Origin: Hymenobacter sp. BT730
Lineage (GTDB): Bacteria; Bacteroidota; Bacteroidia; Cytophagales; Hymenobacteraceae
Assembly (NCBI RefSeq): GCF_030542105.1
Contig: NZ_JAUOFB010000002.1
Coordinates: forward strand, 558,001-622,000
DNA length: 64,000 nt
Direction: 5' to 3'
This document shows positions 1 to 8,188 of this stretch, one piece after another. The notes under the pieces are model-generated. The model was given only the letters and a program-made list of their open reading frames with translations. It did not search any database and was not told where the DNA came from. The stretch's first letter is position 1. Each line of letters begins with the position of its first letter. Position numbers and translations under genes: made by a program.

Positions 1-111
1 GACCAGCGCGGCGCTATTTCCCGTCTCGCCGCTCAGCAAGGCTGGATTCTACTGGGTTTGCGCCAGGAAGAACAGTCTCTGGAGCAGGTGTTCGGCGAAT
101 TGACCAAATAG
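1..111 (+). CDS. gldA: C-terminal end of an ABC transporter ATP-binding protein, probably GldA (partial)
   Basis: The window opens inside a reading frame that runs in frame 1 for 36 codons and stops with TAG at 109-111. The visible tail contains a GWILLGL stretch and ends in FGELTK, as is common at the end of ABC-2 type ATPases where the last helix precedes the stop. No Walker motif is visible because the body lies outside the window. The gene directly upstream of gldF and gldG would be expected to supply the ATPase of the GldAFG complex, which is required for gliding in Flavobacterium. The GldA name therefore rests mostly on position; any other ABC-2 ATPase would look the same here. Confidence 0.65.
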   Translation, partial: DQRGAISRLAAQQGWILLGLRQEEQSLEQVFGELTK

Positions 112-141
112 AATTAGTGTCAACCACTATCCTAGAACAAG

Positions 142-244
142 TGTCATCCTGAGCTTGCGAAGGACCTTTTGACTAAAGAACGATTGTCGAAGCAACGACT
201 GGTTCTAGCGTGATAAGGTCCTCGGCTACCGCCTCAGGATGACA
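142..244. repeat. Interspersed palindromic repeat, copy 1
   Basis: About 103 bp bounded by inverted ends TGTCATCCTGAG and CTCAGGATGACA, with a second inner inverted pair (GAAGGACCTT near 158-168 and AAGGTCCT near 214-222). The same outer and inner blocks recur at 4043-4143 and 57416-57503, always between genes. It fills the spacer between the putative gldA end and gldF. It looks like a REP/BIME-type or miniature mobile repeat; no open reading frame is present. Confidence 0.8.
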
Positions 245-276
245 AAAAGATTTTTTACAGCCTACAAAAGCCTTAG

Positions 277-1002
277 ATGCTCGCCATCCTTCGCAAAGAA
301 TTTAACGCCTTCCTCAACTCGCCGGTGGCCTACGTGGTTATTGGGGTGTTTCTGGTGGCTACCGGCCTGTTCGTGTGGGTATTCCCCGACAGCTCCGTGC
401 TCGACTACGGCTTTGCCGACCTGCAGACGCTCTTCAACCTGGCCCCCTGGATTTTCCTGTTCCTGATTCCGGCCATTACCATGCGCACGTTTGCGGAGGA
501 GAAGAAGGCCGGCACCATTGAGCTGCTGCTCACGCGGCCCCTCACTGATGGGCAGCTGGTAGGAGGGAAGTACCTGGCCTGCCTGCTGCTGGCCCTTCTG
601 GCGCTGGTGCCCACGCTGCTTTACTACTTCTCGGTAAATCAGCTCGGCAACCCCGTTGGCAATATTGATTCTGCCGCGTTTGCCGGTTCTTTCCTCGGGC
701 TGGCGCTGCTGGCGGCCGTATTTGCGGCCATTGGCGTGCTGGCTTCGGCCCTCACGCGCGACCAGATCATTGCCTTTCTGGTGGCCGTGGTGGGCTGCTT
801 TCTAGTGTATTCCGGGTTCGATTCGTTGGCCTCTTTGTTTGATGGCGCTCCAGCTTACTACATCGGGCAGTTCGGCATTGCCGCGCACTACCGCGACATG
901 AGCAAAGGCCTTGTGGACTCCCGCGACCTGCTCTATTTCTTCTCCATCGTGGCACTGATGCTGGTTTCTACCCGCCTTGTGCTGCGCAGCCGCAATTGGT
1001 AA
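277..1002 (+). CDS. gldF: Gliding motility ABC transporter permease GldF
   Basis: A 241-residue integral membrane protein that begins MLAILRKEFNAFLNSPVAY, the typical start of ABC-2 type permeases. About six hydrophobic segments are visible (roughly residues 16-36, 51-70, 100-120, 140-165, 175-195 and 215-235). A conserved block RTFAEEKKAGTIELLLTRPL near residues 70-90 is the ABC-2 signature loop. It is followed after 16 bp by gldG, matching the usual gldF-gldG pair. The family role is the membrane part of the GldAFG transporter needed for gliding. The ATG at 277 was preferred because it starts the amphipathic N-terminus shared by the family. Confidence 0.9.
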   Translation: MLAILRKEFNAFLNSPVAYVVIGVFLVATGLFVWVFPDSSVLDYGFADLQTLFNLAPWIFLFLIPAITMRTFAEEKKAGTIELLLTRPLTDGQLVGGKYLACLLLALLALVPTLLYYFSVNQLGNPVGNIDSAAFAGSFLGLALLAAVFAAIGVLASALTRDQIIAFLVAVVGCFLVYSGFDSLASLFDGAPAYYIGQFGIAAHYRDMSKGLVDSRDLLYFFSIVALMLVSTRLVLRSRNW

Positions 1003-1018
1003 CCGGACTTTCTGACGC

Positions 1019-2740
1019 ATGGAAACTACTCCCAACGCCCTGCCCGCGCCCGTTGCTCCGGTTAAATCCCGCAAACAGCAGGACCTGCTCCGGTTCGGTT
1101 TGTTTATGCTGGCGCTTTTTGTCCTCAATTTCATTGCCCAGCTGTATTTCTTCCGCTTAGACCTCACCGAGGACAAGCGCTACAGCATGGCCCCGGCCAC
1201 CAAGCAGCTGCTGGAGCAGATGGCCGAGCCCGTGACCGTAACGGTGTACCTGGCCGGTGACTTCCCGCCCGCTTTCCGCCGCCTGCAGCAGGCCACCCGC
1301 GAAACCCTGGACGAAATGCAGGTACATGCCGGTTCCAAGCTGCGCTATGTGTTCGTAGACCCCGCGGCGGCTTCTTCTGAGGAAGCCCGCAACAAGGAAT
1401 ACCAGCGCCTTATTCAAAAAGGACTGACCCCCACTAATCTGGGCGCTAACGAAAACGGAAAGCGGGTCGAGAAAATCATCTTTCCCTGGGCTACCATTAC
1501 CGTAGGCAGCAAGGAGCAAAATGTGCTGCTGCTACGCGGCAACCAGGCCGCCGCGCCCGATGTGCGCCTCAACCAGAGCATCGAGGGGCTGGAATATGAA
1601 ATGGCCAGCACCATCCGCCGCCTGCAGCCCAGCACCCGCAAAGTTATTGGCATAGTAGAAGGCCACGGCGAGCTGGATAACCTGCAAATGGCCGATATGA
1701 TTGGCTCCCTGCAGCGCGACTACAACGTGTACCGCGTGGACCTTAGCAAGGTGCCTAGCCTCAAGCCGCTGGCTGCCGTTATCATAGCCAAGCCACAGCG
1801 CCCCTATACCGAGGCCGAGAAGTTTAAGCTGGATGAGTACATCACCCAGGGCGGCCGCGCCATGTTTTTCGTGGATATGATGCGAGTGAACCTGGACAGT
1901 GCCAACCGCGGCGGCATGCTCTCATTCCCCATCGAGTTGAACCTCACCGACCTGCTTTTCAAGTACGGCGCCCGCTTCAACGGCGACCTGATCCTGGATA
2001 TCAACTCCGGCCTTATTCCGCTCGTGACGGGCGTTACCGGCAATAAGCCGCAGGTAGAGCCCATGCCCTGGCAGTTTTATCCCATTGTTAACTCGTTCAG
2101 CCCGCACCCTATTACCCGCAACCTGGATGCCGTGTACTTCAAGTTTGTGGGCACTATTGACACGGTGAAGGCCGCAGGCATCCGCAAAACGCCGCTCATG
2201 TTCACCTCGCGCTACACCCGCGTGCTGCCCGCGCCGGTGCCCGTAAACCTGAACGATGCCCGCCTGCCGCCCGACCCCAAACTTTACACTAATGGCCCCA
2301 AGTCCGTGGGCTATTTGCTGGAAGGTCAGTTCCGCTCCTTGTTCGCCAACCGCACCAAGCCCGGCACCACCGAGTTTCAGCCCGCGCAAACGCCCAATGC
2401 CCGCCCCGGAAAAATCCTGGTGGTTTCCGATGGTGACTTTGTTCGCAATGATGTGGACACCAAAACCGGCCGCCCCCTGCGCCTGGGCTACGACCGAATG
2501 GCAACCACTGAGTTTGCCAACCGGGAACTGGTGCAAAATGCCGCTGACTACCTCCTCGATGAAACCGGGCTAATTGCCGTGCGCAGCAAAGAAATTACCC
2601 TTCGGCCACTGGATAAAGTGAAGGTGAATGAAGAAAAGCGCCGCTGGCAGCTGCTGAATATTGGCGCGCCACTAATGCTGTTAGGATTATTTGGGGGTGT
2701 GCGGGCGTGGTTACGTAAGCGCAAGTATGCCTCCTTCTAG
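1019..2740 (+). CDS. gldG: Gliding motility-associated ABC transporter substrate-binding protein GldG
   Basis: 573 residues with one N-terminal membrane helix (about 29-49), a long extracytoplasmic region and one C-terminal helix (about 545-563) ending in a basic tail. The N-terminal block FRLDLTEDKRYSMAPATKQLL is typical of the GldG family, followed by the ABC-type uncharacterised transporter domain with HGELDNLQ and VIIAKPQRPYTEAEKFKLDEY. It is 16 bp downstream of gldF on the same strand, so the two are almost certainly co-transcribed. It acts with GldF and GldA in gliding; the transported substrate is unknown in the family. Confidence 0.9.
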   Translation: METTPNALPAPVAPVKSRKQQDLLRFGLFMLALFVLNFIAQLYFFRLDLTEDKRYSMAPATKQLLEQMAEPVTVTVYLAGDFPPAFRRLQQATRETLDEMQVHAGSKLRYVFVDPAAASSEEARNKEYQRLIQKGLTPTNLGANENGKRVEKIIFPWATITVGSKEQNVLLLRGNQAAAPDVRLNQSIEGLEYEMASTIRRLQPSTRKVIGIVEGHGELDNLQMADMIGSLQRDYNVYRVDLSKVPSLKPLAAVIIAKPQRPYTEAEKFKLDEYITQGGRAMFFVDMMRVNLDSANRGGMLSFPIELNLTDLLFKYGARFNGDLILDINSGLIPLVTGVTGNKPQVEPMPWQFYPIVNSFSPHPITRNLDAVYFKFVGTIDTVKAAGIRKTPLMFTSRYTRVLPAPVPVNLNDARLPPDPKLYTNGPKSVGYLLEGQFRSLFANRTKPGTTEFQPAQTPNARPGKILVVSDGDFVRNDVDTKTGRPLRLGYDRMATTEFANRELVQNAADYLLDETGLIAVRSKEITLRPLDKVKVNEEKRRWQLLNIGAPLMLLGLFGGVRAWLRKRKYASF

Positions 2741-2773
2741 GAGGGAAGCTCTAAGACGCGTAGCGCCTTAAAT

Positions 2774-2836
2774 GGGGTATTTTCGGGGTGAAATTGAGGA
2801 TATTGCTTCTGCTGAATTTCACCCCGAAAATACCCC
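2774..2836. promoter_or_regulatory. Perfect 22-bp inverted repeat in front of dnaN
   Basis: The left arm at 2774-2795 (GGGGTATTTTCGGGG then TGAAATT) is matched without error by the right arm at 2815-2836, with a 19-nt loop. No T-run follows, so it is not an ordinary intrinsic terminator for gldG. The right arm ends 10 bp before a -7 promoter box at 2846-2853, so it covers the -33 region of the dnaN promoter. It could be an operator, an RNA hairpin ending gldG transcripts, or both. Confidence 0.8.
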
Positions 2837-2845
2837 GCTGTTTCC

Positions 2846-2853
2846 TATCTTTG
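2846..2853 (+). promoter_or_regulatory. Bacteroidota -7 promoter box for dnaN
   Basis: TATCTTTG matches the consensus TAnnTTTG at every fixed position and lies 35 bp before the dnaN ATG. No clear TTG -33 box is present at the usual distance; that region is occupied by the inverted repeat. Confidence 0.6.
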
Positions 2854-2888
2854 TCCTCTTCCAAAAACGCCCGACAACCGCCCTTTAT

Positions 2889-4013
2889 ATGAAGTTTATC
2901 GTCTCGTCTTCCGCCTTGCTCAAGCAGTTGCAGAGCATCAATGGCGTGGTCACGAATAATCCTGTAGTGCCCATTCTGGAGAACTTTCTCTTCGAGATTG
3001 AGGACGGCAAGCTGACGATTACGGCCTCCGACCTGGAAACCAGCATGATGACAGAGCTGCCCGTGGAAGCCCGCGAAAGTGGTCGAATTGCGGCACCTGC
3101 CCGCATTCTGCTGGATACGCTCAAGAACCTGCCCGACCAGCCTGTAACCTTCACGTTGGACGAAGAGACCTATACCATCGAAATCAGCTCGGCCAACGGT
3201 CGCTACAAGCTGGCCGGCGAAAACGCTACCGATTTCCCCCGTGTGCCGGTGGTAAAAGGCTCGGCGCCTATCGAAATTCCGTCTTCGTCGCTGGCGCGCG
3301 CCATCAACAAGACCATTTTCGCGGTAAGCACCGACGAGCTACGGCCGGCTATGACGGGCATTTTGGTGCAGCTGGCCGATAACCAGGTCACCTTTGTGGC
3401 TACCGATGGTCACCGCCTGCTGCGCTACCGCCGTCAGGATGTAGGCGCCGGCCAAACGGCTAACCTCATCATTCCACGCAAAGCCTTCAACCTGCTCAAA
3501 AACGCACTGCCTTCTGAGGCTACGCCGGTGCGCGTGGAGTTCAACCACTCCAACGCATTCTTCTCCTTTAATCAGATGCGCCTAGTGTGCCGCCTGATTG
3601 ATGAGCGGTACCCCGACTACGAGAACGTCATTCCGGTTTCGAACCCGAACAAGCTCATTATTGACCGGGCTGCGCTGCTGAACTCGGTGAAGCGCATTGC
3701 CATCTACTCCAACAAAACCACTCACCAGGTGCGCCTGCGTCTGGCGGGTTCGGAGCTGACGATTTCGGCCGAAGACCTCGACTTCAGCAACGAAGCCAAC
3801 GAGAAGCTGGCCTGCCAGTACGATGGCGAGGATATGGAAATTGGCTTCAACGCCAAGTTCCTCATTGAAATGCTGTCAAACATCGACTCCGAAGAAATTA
3901 CCCTGGAACTGAGCACGCCTAACCGCGCCGGCTTGCTCATGCCCACCATTGCCGACGACAACGAAAGCATTCTGATGCTGGTAATGCCGGTAATGCTGAA
4001 CAACTACGTGTAG
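2889..4013 (+). CDS. dnaN: DNA polymerase III beta subunit (sliding clamp)
   Basis: 374 residues starting MKFIVSSSALLKQLQSI, with the three repeated clamp domains; recognisable blocks are NNPVVPILENFL, ATDGHRLL (end of domain 2) and the C-terminal MLVMPVML motif. The clamp ring tethers DNA polymerase to DNA. The reading frame stays open back to an ATG at 2772, but the extra 39 codons are encoded by the perfect palindrome and promoter box, and the family length is about 370, so the ATG at 2889 was chosen. It lies downstream of gldG on the same strand but has its own promoter. Confidence 0.97.
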   Translation: MKFIVSSSALLKQLQSINGVVTNNPVVPILENFLFEIEDGKLTITASDLETSMMTELPVEARESGRIAAPARILLDTLKNLPDQPVTFTLDEETYTIEISSANGRYKLAGENATDFPRVPVVKGSAPIEIPSSSLARAINKTIFAVSTDELRPAMTGILVQLADNQVTFVATDGHRLLRYRRQDVGAGQTANLIIPRKAFNLLKNALPSEATPVRVEFNHSNAFFSFNQMRLVCRLIDERYPDYENVIPVSNPNKLIIDRAALLNSVKRIAIYSNKTTHQVRLRLAGSELTISAEDLDFSNEANEKLACQYDGEDMEIGFNAKFLIEMLSNIDSEEITLELSTPNRAGLLMPTIADDNESILMLVMPVMLNNYV

Positions 4014-4042
4014 TAGCTGTTCATCCGAACAAAAAATACACC

Positions 4043-4143
4043 TGTCATCCTGAGCAAAGCGAAGGACCTTCTCCCACTGGAATAAGTCGTCTTAACGATG
4101 GCCGCACCAATGGAAGAAGGTCCTTCGCAAGCTCAGGATGACA
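4043..4143. repeat. Interspersed palindromic repeat, copy 2
   Basis: About 101 bp with the ends TGTCATCCTGAGC and GCTCAGGATGACA, and the inner pair GCGAAGGACCTT / AAGGTCCTTCGC. The two halves are nearly exact inverted copies around a variable centre (about 4073-4112), so the RNA would fold into one long hairpin. It fills the dnaN-gldC spacer. See also 142-244 and 57416-57503. Confidence 0.85.
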
Positions 4144-4168
4144 AACTTTTTACAAGAACATCCTTCCG

Positions 4169-4507
4169 ATGAAAAAATCTGAAATCCGCTTCAGCATTGC
4201 CCTCGACGACCAGAAAGTGCCTGAGGCCATCAGCTGGACTGCTACCGATGCCGGCCCTGATATTCACTTTGCCAAAGCCATTAACGTTTCTATCTGGGAC
4301 CGGAACCAGGAGGGCACTATGAAAATTGACCTCTGGACCAAAGACATGCCGGTGGATGCTATGAAGTATTTCATTGTGGATACCATCGGGTCCATGGCGG
4401 AAACCATCATGACGGCTACTAATGATACAGTGATGGCCACCAAGATGCGTGAACTGTGCGCTGAACTCTCTAAGCACATCGACGCAGAGCAGAAAACGCA
4501 GAAGTAA
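4169..4507 (+). CDS. gldC: Gliding motility protein GldC
   Basis: 112 residues starting MKKSEIRFSIALDDQKVPE, with the conserved block IDLWTKDMPVDAMKYFIVDT that defines the small cytoplasmic GldC family. In Flavobacterium, loss of GldC weakens but does not abolish gliding. The gene stands alone between repeat copy 2 and an intrinsic terminator. Length matches the family (about 110). Confidence 0.92.
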   Translation: MKKSEIRFSIALDDQKVPEAISWTATDAGPDIHFAKAINVSIWDRNQEGTMKIDLWTKDMPVDAMKYFIVDTIGSMAETIMTATNDTVMATKMRELCAELSKHIDAEQKTQK

Positions 4508-4528
4508 CACTACAGTAACCATAAAAAA

Positions 4529-4560
4529 GCCCCTCCTGGAAAACCAGGTGGGGCTTTTTT
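4529..4560 (+). terminator. Intrinsic terminator after gldC
   Basis: An 11-bp stem with one mismatch (GCCCCTCCTGG / CCAGGTGGGGC, loop AAAA) is followed by six T. The A-run on the other side means it may also end the opposing gene at 4576-5121. Confidence 0.85.
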
Positions 4561-4575
4561 ATGAATTAGGATGCT

Positions 4576-5121
4576 TTAACGGCCCCGTACGCTGCTGGCC
4601 GGTGTACTACGGCCCTCCGGGCGGCTAGGCGCAATAACAGCGCCTTTGCTGCTGGCGGGCAGCGGCTCCTGTACCGATTTTACGAGCATGATATTGGTGG
4701 AACGAGCCGCATAGTCTTTATCATACTTATAGAACATGGACCGAGAATCGTAGTAGTTCGTGTACTGGTCGGTAGACAAGACAGAGGCTAGCTCCTTATC
4801 CCGCTCCTTGCAGACGCCTTTGCACTGCTCATCAATAAGCTGCTGATTGCCGGCATGTTTCTGCTCAATAGCAGCCATTTTAGCCACCTTATCCTCGTTA
4901 ATGGAGCGTAGGCGCGAGGCCTGATAACCATTCAAACGCAGCTGGCGCACCATCTGGTCCGACAGGCGGTCGGCCCGGTACTCCACAGCAGCCGCATTCA
5001 GGCGTGGCGAGGAGCGGGTTTTATCCTGTGTAGTGGTGATAAACGATTTCTGCTGAGCCTGAGCACCAATGGTAGTGGCCAGTAGCAAAGCGGCAATGGC
5101 AAGTGTATTACGCATGGTCAT
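4576..5121 (-). CDS. Secreted protein of unknown function, Spy/CpxP-like helical type
   Basis: 181 residues with a clear signal peptide (basic start, hydrophobic core ALLLATTIGAQAQ, cleavage expected after AQA). The mature part is helical and charged; LSDQMVRQLRLNGYQASRLRSINEDKVAKMAAIEQ resembles the LTxxQ-type helices of periplasmic Spy/CpxP-like sensors, but the match is weak. It has two Cys residues (CKGVC). The start could be either of two Met codons two residues apart. Convergent with gldC. Function unknown. Confidence 0.7.
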   Translation of the reverse strand: MTMRNTLAIAALLLATTIGAQAQQKSFITTTQDKTRSSPRLNAAAVEYRADRLSDQMVRQLRLNGYQASRLRSINEDKVAKMAAIEQKHAGNQQLIDEQCKGVCKERDKELASVLSTDQYTNYYDSRSMFYKYDKDYAARSTNIMLVKSVQEPLPASSKGAVIAPSRPEGRSTPASSVRGR

Positions 5122-5272
5122 GGTTCGTTAGCTGTGGTCGGTTTCCTAACAAAAGCAGCACCTGGGCTGGTGCAGTTTCCGATAAATTACTTTCCCTTAA
5201 CGAAAAACTGTGCCAAGGAGTTCGGACCGACCAGCTTTGACAAAGACGTAGCTTCACCAAGCTACTTCCAGA

Positions 5273-5809
5273 TTACCAGGTATTCTTCCACATCATCGAT
5301 TCCACCGGCTTATCGGTGCGGTCGTTATACTTGGCGTTGGCCTTGCGGTTGTAGAACGTCTCCACATTGCCCTGCACTGCAAAGTAGATCAGCTGGCCGA
5401 TAGGCATACCGGCATACACGCGCACGGGCATAGAAACACTGATTTCCAGCGTCCACGTGTTGCAGAACCCAATGTCGCCTTTGCCAGCCGTAGCATGAAT
5501 GTCGATGCCGAGTCTGCCTACGCTGCTTTTGCCTTCCAGAAAGGGTACGTGGGCGTGGCTTTCAGTATATTCTTCCGTTACCCCCAGATACAGTTTACCA
5601 GGCTCCAGTACATAGCCTTCCTCCGGAATTTCGAAGGTTTCAATCTGATTGTGCTGGCGGGCATCCAGCACGGCGTCGCGGTAGGTGGCCAGGTAGCGGC
5701 CCAGGTGCACGTCGTAGGAATTGGTGCCGAGGCAGGTCCGATCATACGGCTGGATGACAATATTGCCCCGCTCAATCTCGGCGAGAATCTGCTGATCGGT
5801 GAGAATCAT
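5273..5809 (-). CDS. dcd: dCTP deaminase
   Basis: 178 residues of the dUTPase-fold dCTP deaminase family: start MILTDQQILAEIERGNI, the block GTNSYDVHLGRYLA, and the central EGKSSVGRLGIDIHATAG motif that forms the active site and nucleotide pocket. It deaminates dCTP to dUTP for thymidylate synthesis. Full family length. It is followed on the same strand after about 150 bp by the secreted protein at 4576-5121 and lies 21 bp downstream of the membrane protein gene at 5831-6691, so a short operon is likely. Confidence 0.95.
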   Translation of the reverse strand: MILTDQQILAEIERGNIVIQPYDRTCLGTNSYDVHLGRYLATYRDAVLDARQHNQIETFEIPEEGYVLEPGKLYLGVTEEYTESHAHVPFLEGKSSVGRLGIDIHATAGKGDIGFCNTWTLEISVSMPVRVYAGMPIGQLIYFAVQGNVETFYNRKANAKYNDRTDKPVESMMWKNTW

Positions 5810-5830
5810 GGCTGACTTTTGATGTAATAC

Positions 5831-6691
5831 TTACGCTTGTTCTTCTTCCTCTTCGTAGCGGTCTTCACGCAGGCCGGAGCTGCGGCGCGGTGCCATGGTT
5901 TCTTCTACCTCCGGCTCCTCTTCTCCAAAAGACGTTAAGGCATCCAGGCGGCCGCGCAGCTCCGGAATGGTTACCAGGGTAAGCCGACCCACCAGGAAAA
6001 GGGAGGTGCCGGCCAGCAGCAGTGTCAGGTAGTCTAGCCAGCCGTACTGGGAGGGTGCTGCCTGTGGGCTGGCGGCCTGGGAGGTTATGGTAGTAGTGGT
6101 CGTGGTTTCCTCCGGCTGTGGCGTGGCATCTTCCAGCGGAGCCGCTACGGTGGCTTCGGCGTCTACATCAGCGGGTGGCACGGCGGCACCGTCCACGGTC
6201 GTTTCGTCGGGGGCAGGGTCTTCGGAGGCGTTAAACTGTGCGGTGGCTTGCTTAATCTCCCGTTGTAGCGCCCGGATCAGGGCTACCCGCTCGTCGCGGG
6301 GCAGGTTGTGAATGAAGAACTCGAAGTTGCGGTCCAGCACAATGCTGTTGAGCTGCTTCTCAAATTCGGCCAGATCCGTGCGCCCTTTGCCGAAGCGGGC
6401 CTTGTAGCGCTCGGCTACGCCGTTGTAATTCTGGAAGAGAGTGTGCAGGTCGTCGCGACCGGGAAAATCATCGAAAGCACGCCGGTCTTTAGCCGTGCGC
6501 AGGTTTACCGGAAATTTGCGCCGCGTAAACGACTTATCGTACACGGTTTCCATAGTTCGGAAATTCAGCTCGTCTACGGTGCGGTCGAACAGGCGCTTGT
6601 TATCAGCAGCCGGGCCATTCAGCTGCGCCCAAAGCAGGTTAGGCAGCAGAATGAGCAGTAATACCGGGAAAAGAAAGCGGAAACGAGGCAT
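5831..6691 (-). CDS. Secreted/membrane-anchored protein of unknown function
   Basis: 286 residues from the ATG at 6691 (MPRFRFLFPVLLLILLPNLLWAQ is a strong signal peptide, so the ATG eight codons upstream was not used). The mature N-terminal half is charged and has a conserved look (DELNFRTMETVYD; a DDFPGRDDLHTLFQNYNGV stretch). A Pro/Thr/Ala-rich linker at about 155-215 precedes one membrane helix (about 222-245, YLTLLLAGTSLFLVGRL), and the cytoplasmic tail is acidic. No catalytic motif was recognised. Probably co-transcribed with dcd. Confidence 0.75.
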   Translation of the reverse strand: MPRFRFLFPVLLLILLPNLLWAQLNGPAADNKRLFDRTVDELNFRTMETVYDKSFTRRKFPVNLRTAKDRRAFDDFPGRDDLHTLFQNYNGVAERYKARFGKGRTDLAEFEKQLNSIVLDRNFEFFIHNLPRDERVALIRALQREIKQATAQFNASEDPAPDETTVDGAAVPPADVDAEATVAAPLEDATPQPEETTTTTTITSQAASPQAAPSQYGWLDYLTLLLAGTSLFLVGRLTLVTIPELRGRLDALTSFGEEEPEVEETMAPRRSSGLREDRYEEEEEQA

Positions 6692-6756
6692 AAGACAAGG
6701 CAGATTTGCCCGCAAAGGTAACCGGTTGCTGTCGTGGTTGGGAGCTGTAGAAAAAA

Positions 6757-6791
6757 AACTGTCATCCCCAGCTTGACTAAGGATGACAGTT
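6757..6791. repeat. Short inverted repeat related to the TGTCATCC repeat family
   Basis: AACTGTCATCC at 6757-6767 is matched by GGATGACAGTT at 6781-6791, with a 13-nt loop. The ends share TGTCATCC/GGATGACA with the longer repeats at 142, 4043 and 57416, so this may be a shortened copy. It sits between hemL and the downstream membrane-protein gene. Confidence 0.6.
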
Positions 6792-6811
6792 TCAGAATTG
6801 CCTCAGGGAAA

Positions 6812-8137
6812 TTACAGCCCGTGGGCTTCAATCAGCGACTCGCGGCAGGCCGTCAAGTAATGGTCTGCCAATTCATCTGTAATGGCAGTAGAAACAAACA
6901 GAGCCTCAAACTGCGCCGGTGCCAGGTAGATACCGCGGTGGAGCATAGCCCGGAAATACCGGCCAAATGCCTCGGTATCGGAAGTTTTGGCACTGGCCAG
7001 GTCTGTTACGGGCTCGGTGGTGAAAAACAGGCTGAACATGGAGCCCACCTGATTGACCGTGTAGTTCAGGCCCAGCTCGGCGGCAATCTGCCGGGTGCCA
7101 TTGGCAATGCGGGTGCTGATGCGGTTGAGCTCGGTATATAGCTCCGGGTGCTGCTGTAGGTAGGTAAGCTGAGCAATGCCGGCAGCGGTAGCAATGGGGT
7201 TGCCGGAGAGTGTACCCGCCTGATACACTTTACCCGCGGGGGCTACATTGTCCATAATATCCTGACGGCCGCCGTACGCGCCCACTGGCATACCTCCGCC
7301 AATGATTTTGCCCAGCGTGGTCATGTCCGGCTTAATGCCATAGAGCTCCTGCGCACCGCCCGGCGCCAGCCGGAAGCCCGTCATCACCTCATCAAAAATG
7401 AATACGATGCCGTGCTCGGTGCACAGTTCGCGCAGGCCCGGCAGGAAACCTTCGGCGGGCTCTACCAGGCCCATGTTGCCAACCACCGGCTCAATAATAA
7501 TGGCGGCAATCTGGCTGGAATTGGCAGCAATAGCCCGGCGCACGGCGTCCAGGTCGTTGTAAGGTACTGTGAGTGTGTCTTTGGCAACGCCTTCAGTAAC
7601 GCCGGGCGAATCGGGCGAGCCCAAAGTGAGGGCTCCGGAGCCGGCGGCAATCAGGAAAGAGTCGCCGTGGCCGTGGTAGCAACCTTCAAACTTGAGGATC
7701 TTGTCGCGGCCGGTATAGCCCCGCGCCACCCGAATGGCCGACATAGTAGCCTCGGTGCCTGAATTCACCAGCCGAACCTTCTCAATGCTGGGTACCATCT
7801 GCTTGATCAGCTCGGCCATTTCTACCTCGCGCTGCGTGGGGGCCCCAAAGGAAAGCGAGTCGGGAATAGCCTGCTGTACAGCCTCCAGCACAATTTGCGG
7901 GGCGTGGCCCAGAATCATGGGCCCCCAGGAGTTTATGAAATCAAGGTATTGGTTACCGTCAACATCCGTGAGCCAGGCCCCTTTTGCCGACTTCATGAAA
8001 ACCGGATGGCCGCCCACGGCGCGGAAGGCGCGCACCGGCGAGTTTACGCCACCGGGAATATGTTGCTTGGCCCGCTCAAACAGGGCATTGCTGGTACCAA
8101 GCGTAAGCTCAGGAGCCGGAGAAATAGAAGACTTCAT
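6812..8137 (-). CDS. hemL: Glutamate-1-semialdehyde 2,1-aminomutase
   Basis: 441 residues of the class-III PLP aminotransferase fold. Motifs: ALFERAKQHIPGGVNSPVRA at the N-terminus, SGTEATMSAIRVARGYTGR, the PLP-binding FIFDEVMTGFR, and the Schiff-base lysine in TTLGKIIGGGMPVGAYGG. It converts glutamate-1-semialdehyde to 5-aminolevulinate, the first tetrapyrrole precursor. The same pathway feeds the siroheme enzymes encoded at 27.3-37.1 kb. The ATG at 8137 was chosen over one eight codons upstream because the family starts close to this point. Confidence 0.96.
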   Translation of the reverse strand: MKSSISPAPELTLGTSNALFERAKQHIPGGVNSPVRAFRAVGGHPVFMKSAKGAWLTDVDGNQYLDFINSWGPMILGHAPQIVLEAVQQAIPDSLSFGAPTQREVEMAELIKQMVPSIEKVRLVNSGTEATMSAIRVARGYTGRDKILKFEGCYHGHGDSFLIAAGSGALTLGSPDSPGVTEGVAKDTLTVPYNDLDAVRRAIAANSSQIAAIIIEPVVGNMGLVEPAEGFLPGLRELCTEHGIVFIFDEVMTGFRLAPGGAQELYGIKPDMTTLGKIIGGGMPVGAYGGRQDIMDNVAPAGKVYQAGTLSGNPIATAAGIAQLTYLQQHPELYTELNRISTRIANGTRQIAAELGLNYTVNQVGSMFSLFFTTEPVTDLASAKTSDTEAFGRYFRAMLHRGIYLAPAQFEALFVSTAITDELADHYLTACRESLIEAHGL

Positions 8138-8188
8138 ATCAAAAGAACATTCAGGTTGCAAAAGGAGCAGGGCTAAGGGCGCTGAAGT

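Noticed and set aside
1922..2536. 204-codon minus-strand ORF opposite gldG
   Set aside because: Shadow frame; gldG covers it fully.
2772..2888. 39-codon N-terminal extension of dnaN
   Set aside because: The stretch is encoded by a perfect palindrome and a -7 promoter box, and the clamp family starts at MKF.
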